IMG/VR virus record: IMGVR_UViG_3300044213_000107
Coordinates: 186,001-250,000 of that record
Source of the DNA: a virus
Reading direction: 5' to 3' (one strand)
DNA length: 64,000 nucleotides
Below, in pieces: positions 1 through 7,373 of this stretch; the stretch's first letter is position 1, and every line of letters starts with the position of its first letter. Both the position numbers and the translations under genes were made by a program. Under the pieces are notes generated by a model. It ran no database searches. It was not told the DNA's origin and was given only the letters and a program-made list of their open reading frames with translations.

Positions 1-2
1 GT

Positions 3-167
3 GCATACGATGCCATTAACATAGATTATCTTGTGCGTAGACTACAAAGTTTTTTACCACGCATAAACATTAGGATCAGCAAACCATTAAAATGGTCGTT
101 TGCCCAGGATCTTCTTACACATTATTATGTGCTTAAAAAACAAGACTACCAGGAGATCATGGCATGA
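3..167 (+). CDS. C-terminal fragment of an unknown protein (cut by window edge)
   Basis: An open frame runs from the window start to a TGA at 165-167 and ends in ...QEIMA. The last 54 residues are basic and rich in Leu and Tyr. I do not recognise a family in them. The stop overlaps the next start as ATGA, so the two genes are translationally coupled and probably act in the same pathway. It could be the thiamine-diphosphate-binding half of a split transketolase, but nothing in the visible tail proves that. Confidence 0.6.
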   Translation, partial: AYDAINIDYLVRRLQSFLPRINIRISKPLKWSFAQDLLTHYYVLKKQDYQEIMA

Positions 168-646
168 GAAAAGAATGTGCTCAACTGTTGTTAGAAGAAA
201 TGTCAGTAAATGATAAAATTCGTGTGATCACTGCTGATCTCGGGTTTGGCATTCTAGACCACATACGAAATGCTTACCCAGATCGTTTTTATAATGTGGG
301 TGCTGCAGAACAACTAATGATTGGTGTTGGCATAGGAATGGCCGAAGAAGGTCTTGTACCTGTTTGCTATTCAATGAGTAGTTTTTTATTGTATAGGCCT
401 TTTGAGTTTTTGCGTAACTATGTCAACTACGAGCACATACCAGTTAAGTTATTAGGGTCTGGTCGCGATCAAGATTATAGTCACGATGGTGTTAGTCACT
501 GGGCACACGACGACGAGCTAGTATTAAACGCATTACCAAATATTAAAATGTATAAGCCTAATAATTTAGATGAGTTAAACATTAATTTTAATGAATACAT
601 TAATAGTTCCAATCCTGCTTATTTAAATCTAAGGAGAGCAATTTGA
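164..646 (+). CDS. Transketolase-like pyrimidine-binding domain protein, truncated
   Basis: At 160 residues this matches the transketolase central (pyrimidine-binding) domain only. The DLGFG segment lies near residue 25, and NVGAAEQ at 44-50 carries Glu49, the glutamate that activates thiamine diphosphate in this family. A DGVSH segment follows near residue 109. A normal C-terminal transketolase subunit is about 300 residues and has a further C-terminal domain, which is absent here. The ATG overlaps the upstream stop as ATGA, and its own stop overlaps the TTG start of the next gene. Split transketolases occur in surface-sugar clusters, and the adjacent RmlB-like gene fits that, but activity without the missing domain is uncertain. 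Confidence 0.75.
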   Translation: MRKECAQLLLEEMSVNDKIRVITADLGFGILDHIRNAYPDRFYNVGAAEQLMIGVGIGMAEEGLVPVCYSMSSFLLYRPFEFLRNYVNYEHIPVKLLGSGRDQDYSHDGVSHWAHDDELVLNALPNIKMYKPNNLDELNINFNEYINSSNPAYLNLRRAI

Positions 647-1572
647 GTACTAAAGTAGTTTATGTAACAGGATGTCTTGGATTTATTGGATATCATGTAA
701 CTGTTGCTTGTTTAGAACGTGGTTGGTATGTTAGAGGCATTGACAATATAACTTATGCAAGTAATATTGATTTTTTGCCTAAATTACAAGCATACCCAAG
801 ATTTTATTTTGAGCAAACAGATATAAACAACATTGAAAAGTTATACGAGTGCGATTATATTATAAACACCGCCGCAGAAACTCACGTCGACAATAGTATT
901 GTTAGCAGTGATGTATTCTTGCGTAGCAATATTAATGGCGTACACCGACTATTAGAATTAATTAAAGCCAGTAAACAAAAACCTACTTTATTGCATTTTA
1001 GCACAGATGAAGTCTACGGAGACATTGTCGAAGGTGCACACACAGAAACAGATTTGCTAAAACCAAGTAATCCATACTCAGCAACCAAAGCTGCAGCTGA
1101 TATGTTGATTAGTGCCTGGGCCAGAACATTTGATGTACCATATGTTATGGTTCGGCCAACAAATAACTATGGTATAGGACAATACACAGAAAAGTTCATT
1201 CCTCATAGTATCAAATACTATATGCTAGGTCGAGCTATTCCTTTACACAATGCCGGTACTCCTAGACGAACATGGCTGCACGTAAGCGATACCGCTAGTG
1301 CAATTATTGCTATTATCGATGCCGGCGTAAAAAATGAAATTTATAACATCTCAGGAAACTACGAAACTGATAATTTAACTGTTGCTCAACGTATTGTTGA
1401 ACTAGCAGGCGGTGCAGGAGAATTTGATTTGAGCATTACTCGCCCTGGCCAAGATGTGCGTTACGCTGTTGATGACACCAAAATAAAAGCCCTAGGTTGG
1501 CAACCTAGAGCTGATTTTGACACTGAACTTGCATTAATTGTAGATTACTACAAAAACAAGTTTGTTTGGTAA
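643..1572 (+). CDS. NAD-dependent sugar epimerase/dehydratase, RmlB-like (dTDP-glucose 4,6-dehydratase type)
   Basis: An extended short-chain dehydrogenase of 309 residues. The Rossmann motif GCLGFIG lies at 10-16, the catalytic STDEVYG at 120-126, Tyr145-x3-Lys149 in PYSATK, and NNYG followed by EKFIP as in dTDP-glucose 4,6-dehydratases. These enzymes make 4-keto-6-deoxy sugars for LPS or glycan synthesis in the cytoplasm. The start is TTG at 643, with AAGGAG at 631-636, and overlaps the transketolase stop. The length is slightly below the usual 330-360. The exact nucleotide-sugar substrate cannot be read from the sequence. Confidence 0.85.
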   Translation: MSTKVVYVTGCLGFIGYHVTVACLERGWYVRGIDNITYASNIDFLPKLQAYPRFYFEQTDINNIEKLYECDYIINTAAETHVDNSIVSSDVFLRSNINGVHRLLELIKASKQKPTLLHFSTDEVYGDIVEGAHTETDLLKPSNPYSATKAAADMLISAWARTFDVPYVMVRPTNNYGIGQYTEKFIPHSIKYYMLGRAIPLHNAGTPRRTWLHVSDTASAIIAIIDAGVKNEIYNISGNYETDNLTVAQRIVELAGGAGEFDLSITRPGQDVRYAVDDTKIKALGWQPRADFDTELALIVDYYKNKFVW

Positions 1573-1737
1573 TTAATCAACAATTTCGTCTTTGCTGACT
1601 TTTTCACCTAAGTATTGTTTAATAACTCTGATTAACTTACGCTCAGTATCATAAACAAACTCATTTGCGTCATCTTCGGTATTTACTACAAGAATAAAGC
1701 CATTTGCGGCTCTGCGTATTTCGATAGATTCAAACAT
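1573..1737 (-). CDS. Small hypothetical phage protein, 54 aa
   Basis: This short gene begins with ATG at 1735-1737, preceded on its strand by CAGGAG at good spacing, and encodes MFESIEIRRAANGF... It ends in KDEIVD at a TAA that abuts the end of the epimerase gene. It is strongly charged and has no signal or membrane segment. It reads like the small conserved proteins of T4-like marine phages, but I assign no function. The clear ribosome site and clean fit between neighbours support it as real. Confidence 0.65.
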   Translation of the reverse strand: MFESIEIRRAANGFILVVNTEDDANEFVYDTERKLIRVIKQYLGEKVSKDEIVD

Positions 1738-1781
1738 TGAAAAACTCCTGGATTATTGATAGTATAAGTATAGCAGATTTT

Positions 1782-2528
1782 TTATTCTGTGTCTACAGGA
1801 TATTCTTTTAAATCTAATAAATGGTAATCGAATTTAACAATTTGATTTTCGTAATTGTCGTAATTCTTAATAAGGTTGCCCATATATTTTGCGAATCGTG
1901 TATGATTTGCTTCTTCCAGGTGGCCTTTTCTATCATCCATACAAGGCATAGGATCAGTTGCCGAATTTTCATTATTAGTTATGGTTTCAAATGCAAAATC
2001 AAGCAATAAACCCTTTGTAAAATATTTACGAGCAATCGGTCTAGCCATTTCAACATTAGGTAAAAATATAAATTTAATATGTGGATATTGTGCAGGTAGC
2101 TCCATAATATACTTTACCATTAACTCATATTCAAACATTTTTTGATCAAATTCATAAAGATACTTATAGTACAATTTATATGCTAAATTGTATTCATCAT
2201 AATCATAATCCATAGTATCGGCGCGACCTTCCTGGAATGCCCTGTGTACTGCATTATGTTCGGGGTTGCCATGAAAAAATCTCTCTAGCCATGTAAAAGT
2301 AAATATAGCAAAATTATCATCAAATTCATCAAATTTATCTACATCACACTGAAATCCTAATATAGCGGCATATTGATTTGATCCCCCGAGCCCGGAACTA
2401 ATGCATTCTGGCGGACCATTAAATCCGAGTTCTTTTAATAACTTTGACCCCCACACTATTCCTTCATGGTCGTCACCATGTTCCAAATCTACATAACTAT
2501 CACCAAAATAACCTATACGAAATGTCAT
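1782..2528 (-). CDS. SGNH/GDSL-family hydrolase-like protein
   Basis: 248 residues with the block I motif GDS at 9-11 in GYFGDSYVD, a glycine-rich block II (SSGLGGSNQYA, about 44-54) and a C-terminal His region (HLEEANH, about 203-209) where SGNH enzymes place the catalytic His. SGNH hydrolases deacylate lipids, glycans or acyl groups on surface sugars. A role in modifying host surface sugars is possible given the nearby epimerase, but it is inferred. AAAGG lies just upstream of the ATG, at the 3' end of the ncRNA gene that precedes this gene on the same strand. Confidence 0.6.
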   Translation of the reverse strand: MTFRIGYFGDSYVDLEHGDDHEGIVWGSKLLKELGFNGPPECISSGLGGSNQYAAILGFQCDVDKFDEFDDNFAIFTFTWLERFFHGNPEHNAVHRAFQEGRADTMDYDYDEYNLAYKLYYKYLYEFDQKMFEYELMVKYIMELPAQYPHIKFIFLPNVEMARPIARKYFTKGLLLDFAFETITNNENSATDPMPCMDDRKGHLEEANHTRFAKYMGNLIKNYDNYENQIVKFDYHLLDLKEYPVDTE

Positions 2529-2548
2529 TAACGTTTGCCTTTAAAAAA

Positions 2549-2797
2549 ATGTTAGACACACAAAATCTACTTTACAACCGTGGACCACAATGATCAAGTT
2601 AATTACTTTTGCATCCAACCATAACAAGTTATAGCCATGTTCATGGAATCTCATACTCTCTGCGATGTTGATATCTATACTGCCCTCGGAAGCATCCGAT
2701 ATTATGCAAGGGGCTTAAATGTTTTACTGTATCGCTACAGCTATCATAGAGAGCACTACCACTGGTATTAGATGGTTGCCAAACCTGTGTCTAACAT
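2549..2797 (-). ncRNA. Candidate structured ncRNA gene, about 249 nt
   Basis: A perfect 12-base inverted repeat (2549-2560 and 2786-2797) closes a 225-nt interior without a convincing gene. The interior holds further complementary pairs: 2616-2622 with 2772-2778 (7 bp), 2656-2661 with 2748-2753 (6 bp), hairpin 2686-2690/2695-2699, hairpin 2727-2731/2736-2740, and 2682-2685 with 2711-2714. Read on the minus strand, a sigma-70-like promoter ends just before the 5' arm and a run of T follows the 3' arm, so promoter, RNA and terminator form a complete unit. It does not show tmRNA or RNase P signatures. Its function is unknown. Confidence 0.6.
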
Positions 2798-2801
2798 ATA
2801 A

Positions 2802-2829
2802 ATTATATAGCAAATAAAATAAAACACAA
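2802..2829 (-). promoter_or_regulatory. Sigma-70-like promoter of the ncRNA gene
   Basis: On the minus strand TTGTGT (2824-2829) and TATAAT (2802-2807) are separated by 16 bases. The expected start point, about 2795, falls on the first bases of the ncRNA closing stem. Confidence 0.6.
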
Positions 2830-2843
2830 GATATATTTTACCA

Positions 2844-2851
2844 AATAAATA
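2844..2851 (+). promoter_or_regulatory. Late-type promoter AATAAATA, leaderless arrangement
   Basis: AATAAATA is followed by exactly 5 bases and then the ATG at 2857. By the T4 late-promoter rule the transcript would start on the A of the ATG. No Shine-Dalgarno site is present. Confidence 0.5.
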
Positions 2852-2856
2852 ATTAT

Positions 2857-3495
2857 ATGGAACTTTCAATTGAAAAAATAAGACACGCGGCTTTCAAACT
2901 TCATCTTGACACCGGATTTGATTTTAACGATATCCAAACTGCATTAGATTCTGAAGATTGGATTCCTTACAGCCAAACTGGGCTAAGTAGAGGGCACGTT
3001 GCTTATGCGACTCGGTTTAAGAAAAATCGTCCCGAAAGTGAAGTACTAAGAAGCATACTCACATTTTTAAGATCAGATGATATAAAGCGTAAGTACATAG
3101 AAACTTTCTATGCAACACATGACCCATACTTTGAAAGTATTTGGTGCATGAAACCCGACGAAATGATGAGTTTTGTTGACATTGGCGCCGACCTAGTACT
3201 AGATCGACCAGGATTCGAAATTGATATTCATGTCGATAATAGAATGTTAGTTAGTACTGGATGGATATACCTAACCCCTAGAGATGATCCAGAATGGAGT
3301 ACTTACTTTTATTTTGATAGGGAAAAGACCAGTGACCCAATACGCATGACAACCAATCCCGGCGACGGATGGTTAAATTTTAATGATTTTAATACCTGGC
3401 ACGATGGATATAACCGAACAGAAGAAAATAGATATGGTATTATTTTATCGCTTTCAATTAAGCATCCACGAGAATATAACTACAGACACAAATAA
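2857..3495 (+). CDS. 2OG-Fe(II) oxygenase-like protein (copy 1)
   Basis: 212 residues with the facial-triad pattern of 2-oxoglutarate Fe(II) dioxygenases: His125-x-Asp127 in IDIHVDN, distal His182 in NTWHDG, and Arg192 ten residues later as the likely 2OG carboxylate ligand. It is a paralog of the gene at 14889, which shares the H-x-D, SGMYYLT/STGWIYLT and WHDG segments. Such enzymes hydroxylate protein side chains, nucleobases or small molecules; the substrate here is unknown. It overlaps the next gene as TAATG, so it likely works with that radical SAM enzyme. Confidence 0.7.
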   Translation: MELSIEKIRHAAFKLHLDTGFDFNDIQTALDSEDWIPYSQTGLSRGHVAYATRFKKNRPESEVLRSILTFLRSDDIKRKYIETFYATHDPYFESIWCMKPDEMMSFVDIGADLVLDRPGFEIDIHVDNRMLVSTGWIYLTPRDDPEWSTYFYFDREKTSDPIRMTTNPGDGWLNFNDFNTWHDGYNRTEENRYGIILSLSIKHPREYNYRHK

Positions 3496-4616
3496 TGTTA
3501 GATATCAATAATTTTTGTTCATTACCTTTTCGGGGTATACAAATAGAATATGACGGTTCACTTAAACCGTGTTGCATGTTCAAACAAGAAAAAGAACCTA
3601 ATTATAAAAATTACACTGTAGACCAATTTGAACAATATTGGTCTGACAATAGTATTAGACAACGATTTATCGATAATAGTATTCCTGAAGGTTGCAAAAT
3701 TTGTTTTGATGATCAAATGATTACCACCGGAGTAAGATCGTTTACTAACAATTCATTAATTAAAAACACGCCAAATATTACAGTATCAGACTCACCGGAA
3801 CATATCGAAATTAAATTCGGAAACTATTGCAATTTAAAATGCATTATGTGTGGGCCATATGCTAGCAGTCAATTGGAAACAGAATATCGAACACATAAAG
3901 ACAAATTTGATGCTATCGAAATATATCAACCTTTGCTTAAACAATACTACTGGTGGGAGGATCCTGATACTTTAAAAAAAGTACAACAAATGGTAAAAAC
4001 TGCAAAGTATATAAGTTTCTCTGGAGGTGAGCCGTTATTAATTAATGGAATCTATGACATTTTAGATCATGCACCGAGGGATTGTGTTATAACAATAAGC
4101 ACAAACTTAACAAGATTAACAAACAAACACATAGAATATTTTCAAAAATTTAAAAATATAAGAATTAGAATAAGTTTAGATGGAATAGGCACTCAAGAAG
4201 AATATTTAAGATACGGCACCGATTGGGACAAATTAAATGCTAACATACAACAATTAATCTCTATAGAAGAAATTGATGTAGGGTTTACTTATTTATTGCA
4301 ACATACATCTGTTTATACATATCCAGAGTTATGGAATTATGTAAAATCTACTGATAAAAGTTTAATTGTATCGACAGTTTATGGAGGGTCGATATCTGAA
4401 GGACTTCTTACTATTAATAGTGCTCCAGAAAAAGATGTCGAATCTTTTAAAAATTGGATTAAATTAAATTCTACGCCACATAATAATATGATAAAGAATT
4501 GGATTGAATCTTACAAATTCAATCCAATCCTACTAGAAAAATTTAAAAAATACGTTACCGTTCTTGACCAGGTGCGTGGCACAAATTATCAAGCCACATT
4601 TAATCCAAATTGGTAA
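3495..4616 (+). CDS. Radical SAM protein, Cys-rich N-terminus (copy 1)
   Basis: 373 residues. The radical SAM cluster motif is Cys112-x3-Cys116-x2-Cys119 in YCNLKCIMC, with GGEP at 177-180 for SAM binding. Extra cysteines before the core (Cys8, Cys26-Cys27 in LKPCCMF, Cys67 and Cys70 in GCKIC) look like a second metal-binding module placed N-terminally, as in several phage twitch-type radical SAM proteins. It is a paralog of the genes at 18221 and 34842. Its start overlaps the stop of the 2OG oxygenase. The substrate is unknown; peptide or protein modification is one possibility. Confidence 0.8.
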   Translation: MLDINNFCSLPFRGIQIEYDGSLKPCCMFKQEKEPNYKNYTVDQFEQYWSDNSIRQRFIDNSIPEGCKICFDDQMITTGVRSFTNNSLIKNTPNITVSDSPEHIEIKFGNYCNLKCIMCGPYASSQLETEYRTHKDKFDAIEIYQPLLKQYYWWEDPDTLKKVQQMVKTAKYISFSGGEPLLINGIYDILDHAPRDCVITISTNLTRLTNKHIEYFQKFKNIRIRISLDGIGTQEEYLRYGTDWDKLNANIQQLISIEEIDVGFTYLLQHTSVYTYPELWNYVKSTDKSLIVSTVYGGSISEGLLTINSAPEKDVESFKNWIKLNSTPHNNMIKNWIESYKFNPILLEKFKKYVTVLDQVRGTNYQATFNPNW

Positions 4617-4625
4617 TTATATTGT

Positions 4626-4928
4626 TTATACTGTATATGTATAAGTTTCATCAGTGATTACTACAGAAACTGGAGTAACCTTACTTAGTGTTAAAAGATT
4701 ATGGATCATAGATACCCATTCTTCGGCAGCGGCCTGATCTGCACAATATCTTTTATAGATATTAGGTGCAGATAATATCCCATCCCCCGGATTTATTGAA
4801 TTATTTGCCGAGAAACTAATAATTGCATTTCTTAACATATTAGATGTAACAGGGTCATGTGTCAATAACTTAGCATCATCGGCTGTATTATATGTAGTGG
4901 TTACTGCTTTTGTCATTGTGTAATCCAT
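4626..4928 (-). CDS. Hypothetical protein, 100 aa
   Basis: A Thr-, Ala- and Asn-rich protein of 100 residues, with a MTKAVTTTYNTADDAK start and VSVVITDETYTYTV end typical of small beta-rich phage virion proteins. No catalytic motif, signal peptide or membrane segment is visible. AAGG lies upstream of the ATG. It is preceded by a duplicated late-promoter unit (4947-5030), which suggests strong late expression and so perhaps a structural role, but that is inference. Confidence 0.6.
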   Translation of the reverse strand: MDYTMTKAVTTTYNTADDAKLLTHDPVTSNMLRNAIISFSANNSINPGDGILSAPNIYKRYCADQAAAEEWVSMIHNLLTLSKVTPVSVVITDETYTYTV

Positions 4929-4946
4929 GGTATTTACCTTAAAAAA

Positions 4947-5030
4947 TAATAATAATATTTATCATTAAACTATTAAGTATTAATAATTTAATAATAATAT
5001 TTATCATTAAACTATTAAGTATTAATAATT
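4947..5030. repeat. Perfect tandem duplication, 2 x 42 bp, carrying a late promoter in each copy
   Basis: Copy 1 is 4947-4988 and copy 2 is 4989-5030, identical in sequence. Each contains GATAAATA on the minus strand (4956-4963 and 4998-5005), the late-promoter octamer seen elsewhere. The pair sits directly upstream of the 100-residue gene. Confidence 0.8.
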
Positions 5031-5135
5031 GGGGCTTATTGCCCCGGATGTCCGTACCCAGGCGTTCCTTCCTGGTTCACTGGTAAATCCCAGCTATACG
5101 TCTTTGCAGTCCTCTTGGATCCTGTGCCGGACTAT
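5031..5135 (-). ncRNA. Candidate structured leader or ncRNA ending in a GC hairpin
   Basis: On the minus strand the segment begins with GTCCG (5131-5135 complement), which can pair with CGGAC near 5050. Inside are hairpins CCAGG/CCTGG and CTGG/CCAG. It ends at a perfect 5-bp hairpin with loop, GGGGC/GCCCC (5031-5045). A TATAAATA late promoter lies immediately upstream at 5140-5147. The 338 bases between genes here otherwise hold only the 42-bp tandem repeat and, at 5148-5266, nothing I recognise. Confidence 0.4.
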
Positions 5136-5139
5136 ACTA

Positions 5140-5147
5140 TATTTATA
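5140..5147 (-). promoter_or_regulatory. Late-type promoter TATAAATA
   Basis: A perfect T4-late octamer on the minus strand. The predicted start, 6 bases downstream, falls at the head of the structured segment at 5031-5135. Confidence 0.5.
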
Positions 5148-5266
5148 TTTCGAGACTATTGTTATACTTTTCTATTCAAAATAAAACCTTTAGAATAGAC
5201 AAAGAATGCCCGACCGGTCCTGATCATTTGTTTAAAATAATATTTACGATAAGACATTCTTGCTCC

Positions 5267-5872
5267 TTACATTTCGGGGCCATTTCCATTCTTAAATCCT
5301 ATTTCTCCGCCCTGCTCTTTGATTTTTTTCAAAACATCTTCAAAGAGTATTGGGGCAAAGTCAGGTAGTTGCTCAACTGATACATTATAATAACGAGGAT
5401 CGATTTCGTTACTGTATAGTATTTCTCCTGTCCGAGCATCAACTGCACGAGGCTTCATAACACGATTAGCATGTAAATGCCCATGTATTGAGCAGCCAAA
5501 TCTACCCAAACTTTCAGTGTGTAATGGGATATGACTTAGTATCAAACCGTTCATAACATGGTAGGCACGTAGTTCTCTAAAGTATTGCCTGTACTCATCA
5601 TCACGAAAGATATCGTGATTACCACGGATCAACACTTTGTCGCCATTTAATCTAGCAAGTGTTGGCAAGGCTCGACGGTTGATAACACAGTCGCCCAAGT
5701 GATAGACCTTGTCTGTGGGCTTTACTCTTTCGTTCCATGCTTTTACCATTGCTTCATCCATTTCCGCAGGATCAGTCCATGGACGCAACTTTGTCACACC
5801 GTCGTTGCGAGTAAAACGACATACGCCTGCGTGACCAAAGTGCGTGTCGCTGACTAAAAATACACTTGGCAT
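5267..5872 (-). CDS. Calcineurin-like metallophosphoesterase
   Basis: 201 residues with the full metallophosphoesterase signature: D-x-H in SDTHFGH (Asp9, His11), GD in YHLGDCV, GNHD in LIRGNHD, a later SHIP His and GHLH near residue 132. The family binds two metals and hydrolyses phosphomonoesters or diesters, including nucleic acid ends and cyclic nucleotides. A good ribosome site (AGGAG) precedes the ATG. It heads a minus-strand run of small accessory genes. The substrate cannot be read; a role in nucleotide or RNA metabolism is a guess. Confidence 0.85.
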   Translation of the reverse strand: MPSVFLVSDTHFGHAGVCRFTRNDGVTKLRPWTDPAEMDEAMVKAWNERVKPTDKVYHLGDCVINRRALPTLARLNGDKVLIRGNHDIFRDDEYRQYFRELRAYHVMNGLILSHIPLHTESLGRFGCSIHGHLHANRVMKPRAVDARTGEILYSNEIDPRYYNVSVEQLPDFAPILFEDVLKKIKEQGGEIGFKNGNGPEM

Positions 5873-5883
5873 ATGTTTCTCCT

Positions 5884-6174
5884 TTATACATAAACATCTA
5901 AATTATTACCTAAAGTTATACTATATCTGTATTCACCGTACTCAATATGTTTTTTTAAATTCAAATATTGATTGATAGCCAAGTAGTCTTGATACTCTTT
6001 GTGGTGAATCATCCTGGTATGATTTTTGTGCCAATCAACATTTACTGCATTTTGATAATGATGTACCTTGTTGTTGTGCTCATTTTGAATATGATCCCGT
6101 TTAACTTCTTGTCTATTGTGCATTAAGGTATTATCAAAATGCGGTATAGGATAACTAATCGGGATTTTAAACAT
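5884..6174 (-). CDS. Hypothetical protein, 96 aa, His/Asn-rich
   Basis: 96 residues, unusually rich in His, Asn and Tyr, with segments such as NEHNNKVHHYQ and DWHKNH. I recognise no family. The histidine clusters could bind metal, but they are irregular. It lies 11 bases from the phosphoesterase and 9 from the next gene, on the same strand, so it is probably co-transcribed. Confidence 0.5.
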   Translation of the reverse strand: MFKIPISYPIPHFDNTLMHNRQEVKRDHIQNEHNNKVHHYQNAVNVDWHKNHTRMIHHKEYQDYLAINQYLNLKKHIEYGEYRYSITLGNNLDVYV

Positions 6175-6183
6175 ATTACATCA

Positions 6184-6375
6184 TCACCAATTTTCTACAC
6201 CTGCAATCTCTACAGTTACCAAAGACTTGCGGTTATTAATATCCATATCCATGGTAAGAGTTAGTATGCCACCAATGCCACTGGAATTATCGTTGCTTAA
6301 CTTGTATGATCTAGCATCCGGAAATTCATCCATGACTACTAGAATTTTTTCAATTTCTGACCTTGTAATATACAT
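6184..6375 (-). CDS. Hypothetical protein, 63 aa
   Basis: A 63-residue acidic protein (MYITRSEIEKILVVMDEFPD...). Its ATG is preceded by AAGGAT at normal spacing. The second half, GILTLTMDMDINNRKSLVTVEIAGVENW, looks like two beta strands. Function is unknown. It belongs to the same minus-strand run as its neighbours. Confidence 0.6.
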   Translation of the reverse strand: MYITRSEIEKILVVMDEFPDARSYKLSNDNSSGIGGILTLTMDMDINNRKSLVTVEIAGVENW

Positions 6376-6384
6376 TATATATCC

Positions 6385-6669
6385 TTAACTCATTAAAGTG
6401 ACCATTGTAGCATCACTTTCATTGTTATAGTAAAACTCATGGTACCAACGTCGTCGTGTTTCCTTGTGTAAAACATAACGCCAGTTTTCATTGTACTTAC
6501 GAACTGGCAGAATTTGATCCGGCACATGTGTTTCTGTTACTGCTTGGCCGTACATTTGTTCAAATATTTTCCTAACATCTAAAATACGTGAATCCATTTT
6601 AGTAAGAATCATTTTGTATTTGTAAGTTCTACCTAACTTATATCTACCATCGAGTTTAATGATTTTCAT
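6385..6669 (-). CDS. Hypothetical protein, 94 aa
   Basis: I place the start at the ATG 6667-6669 (MKIIKLDGRYKLGRT...), because it follows GGGG at proper spacing and lies just after the upstream kinase stop. An ATG 18 bases earlier would overlap that gene. The product is basic with many Tyr and Arg, and ends in a YYNNESDATMVTLMS tail. No domain is recognised. It is tightly spaced with the P-loop kinase and may belong to the same unit. Confidence 0.55.
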   Translation of the reverse strand: MKIIKLDGRYKLGRTYKYKMILTKMDSRILDVRKIFEQMYGQAVTETHVPDQILPVRKYNENWRYVLHKETRRRWYHEFYYNNESDATMVTLMS

Positions 6670-6671
6670 TT

Positions 6672-7148
6672 TTACCCCGCATACCAAATTTCGTCAAATC
6701 CTTCTTCATGGGTAGGATCTTCCCAGTTTTTAATCATGCTTGCAACAACATCACGTGGAATTTCTTTTCCAGGACGATTGTTTAATCTCGCCATCAACTC
6801 TGTCATTGGCGGTGTTTTAAACACAACCGCAATCTTGTAATAGTCCGGCAACATCGCAAACTTACGTTGACGACTTTTTACCGTGGTACTAGTTTGGTCC
6901 CAGACAATATCCCGCACTTCTTCATTGGCTAATTCAACCATTGTTGTCATTAGTTGGACTGCGTCGGGCATAAACTCTTCAAAAATTTCCGAGTATGTAG
7001 TACCACGACGTTTTGCTTCTTGTTCTACAAAAAAATCAGTGCCGACAACCGTACAGTTTTGAGTCCAATCTTGAGTAGCGATCCATGTGCTTTTTCCGCT
7101 ACCCGGAACGCCTACTAACACATAAAGTTTTGGTTGTTTTGTTTGCAT
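6672..7148 (-). CDS. P-loop kinase, polynucleotide-kinase/zeta-toxin-like
   Basis: 158 residues with Walker A GVPGSGKST near residues 13-21 and an early TDFF motif. A VWDQTSTTVKSRQRK segment resembles the DxTN/QTS region and substrate-binding arginines of T4 Pnk-type 5'-kinases. It lacks the phosphatase domain of T4 Pnk, so it would be a kinase only. Likely substrates are nucleic acid 5' ends or small molecules. The metallophosphoesterase three genes downstream could make up a split end-processing pair, which is inference from context. Confidence 0.75.
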   Translation of the reverse strand: MQTKQPKLYVLVGVPGSGKSTWIATQDWTQNCTVVGTDFFVEQEAKRRGTTYSEIFEEFMPDAVQLMTTMVELANEEVRDIVWDQTSTTVKSRQRKFAMLPDYYKIAVVFKTPPMTELMARLNNRPGKEIPRDVVASMIKNWEDPTHEEGFDEIWYAG

Positions 7149-7181
7149 AATGTATATTATACTACAAAACGGATTTATTGG

Positions 7182-7349
7182 TCAACCAGTTATACCATCG
7201 TTTACATTTAATACTATGGTACTAATTACTTCTTCACCTAAAAGTAATTGAACTGTAAAGTTATCGCTGGTATTATAGGGATCTACAGTGTTGTAACTCT
7301 GCAACGATAAGTTGGCTTTTAGAAATGCGATTAATTCTTCCTGTGTCAT
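7182..7349 (-). CDS. Small hypothetical protein, 55 aa
   Basis: An ATG at 7347-7349, preceded by AAAGGA, opens a 55-residue frame beginning MTQEELIAFLKANLSLQ and ending NVNDGITG. Codon use matches the neighbours. The N-terminus is an amphipathic helix and the C-terminal half looks like beta strands. It fills an otherwise empty gap between the kinase and the TctC-like gene. Function is unknown. Confidence 0.6.
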   Translation of the reverse strand: MTQEELIAFLKANLSLQSYNTVDPYNTSDNFTVQLLLGEEVISTIVLNVNDGITG

Positions 7350-7373
7350 AACTCTGTTTCCTTTGTCATATAT

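Noticed and set aside
2549-2797. tmRNA, RNase P RNA or group I intron at the structured locus
   Set aside because: There is no tRNA-like end with T-loop and CCA, no tag frame, no RNase P core motifs and no flanking exons that join into a gene.
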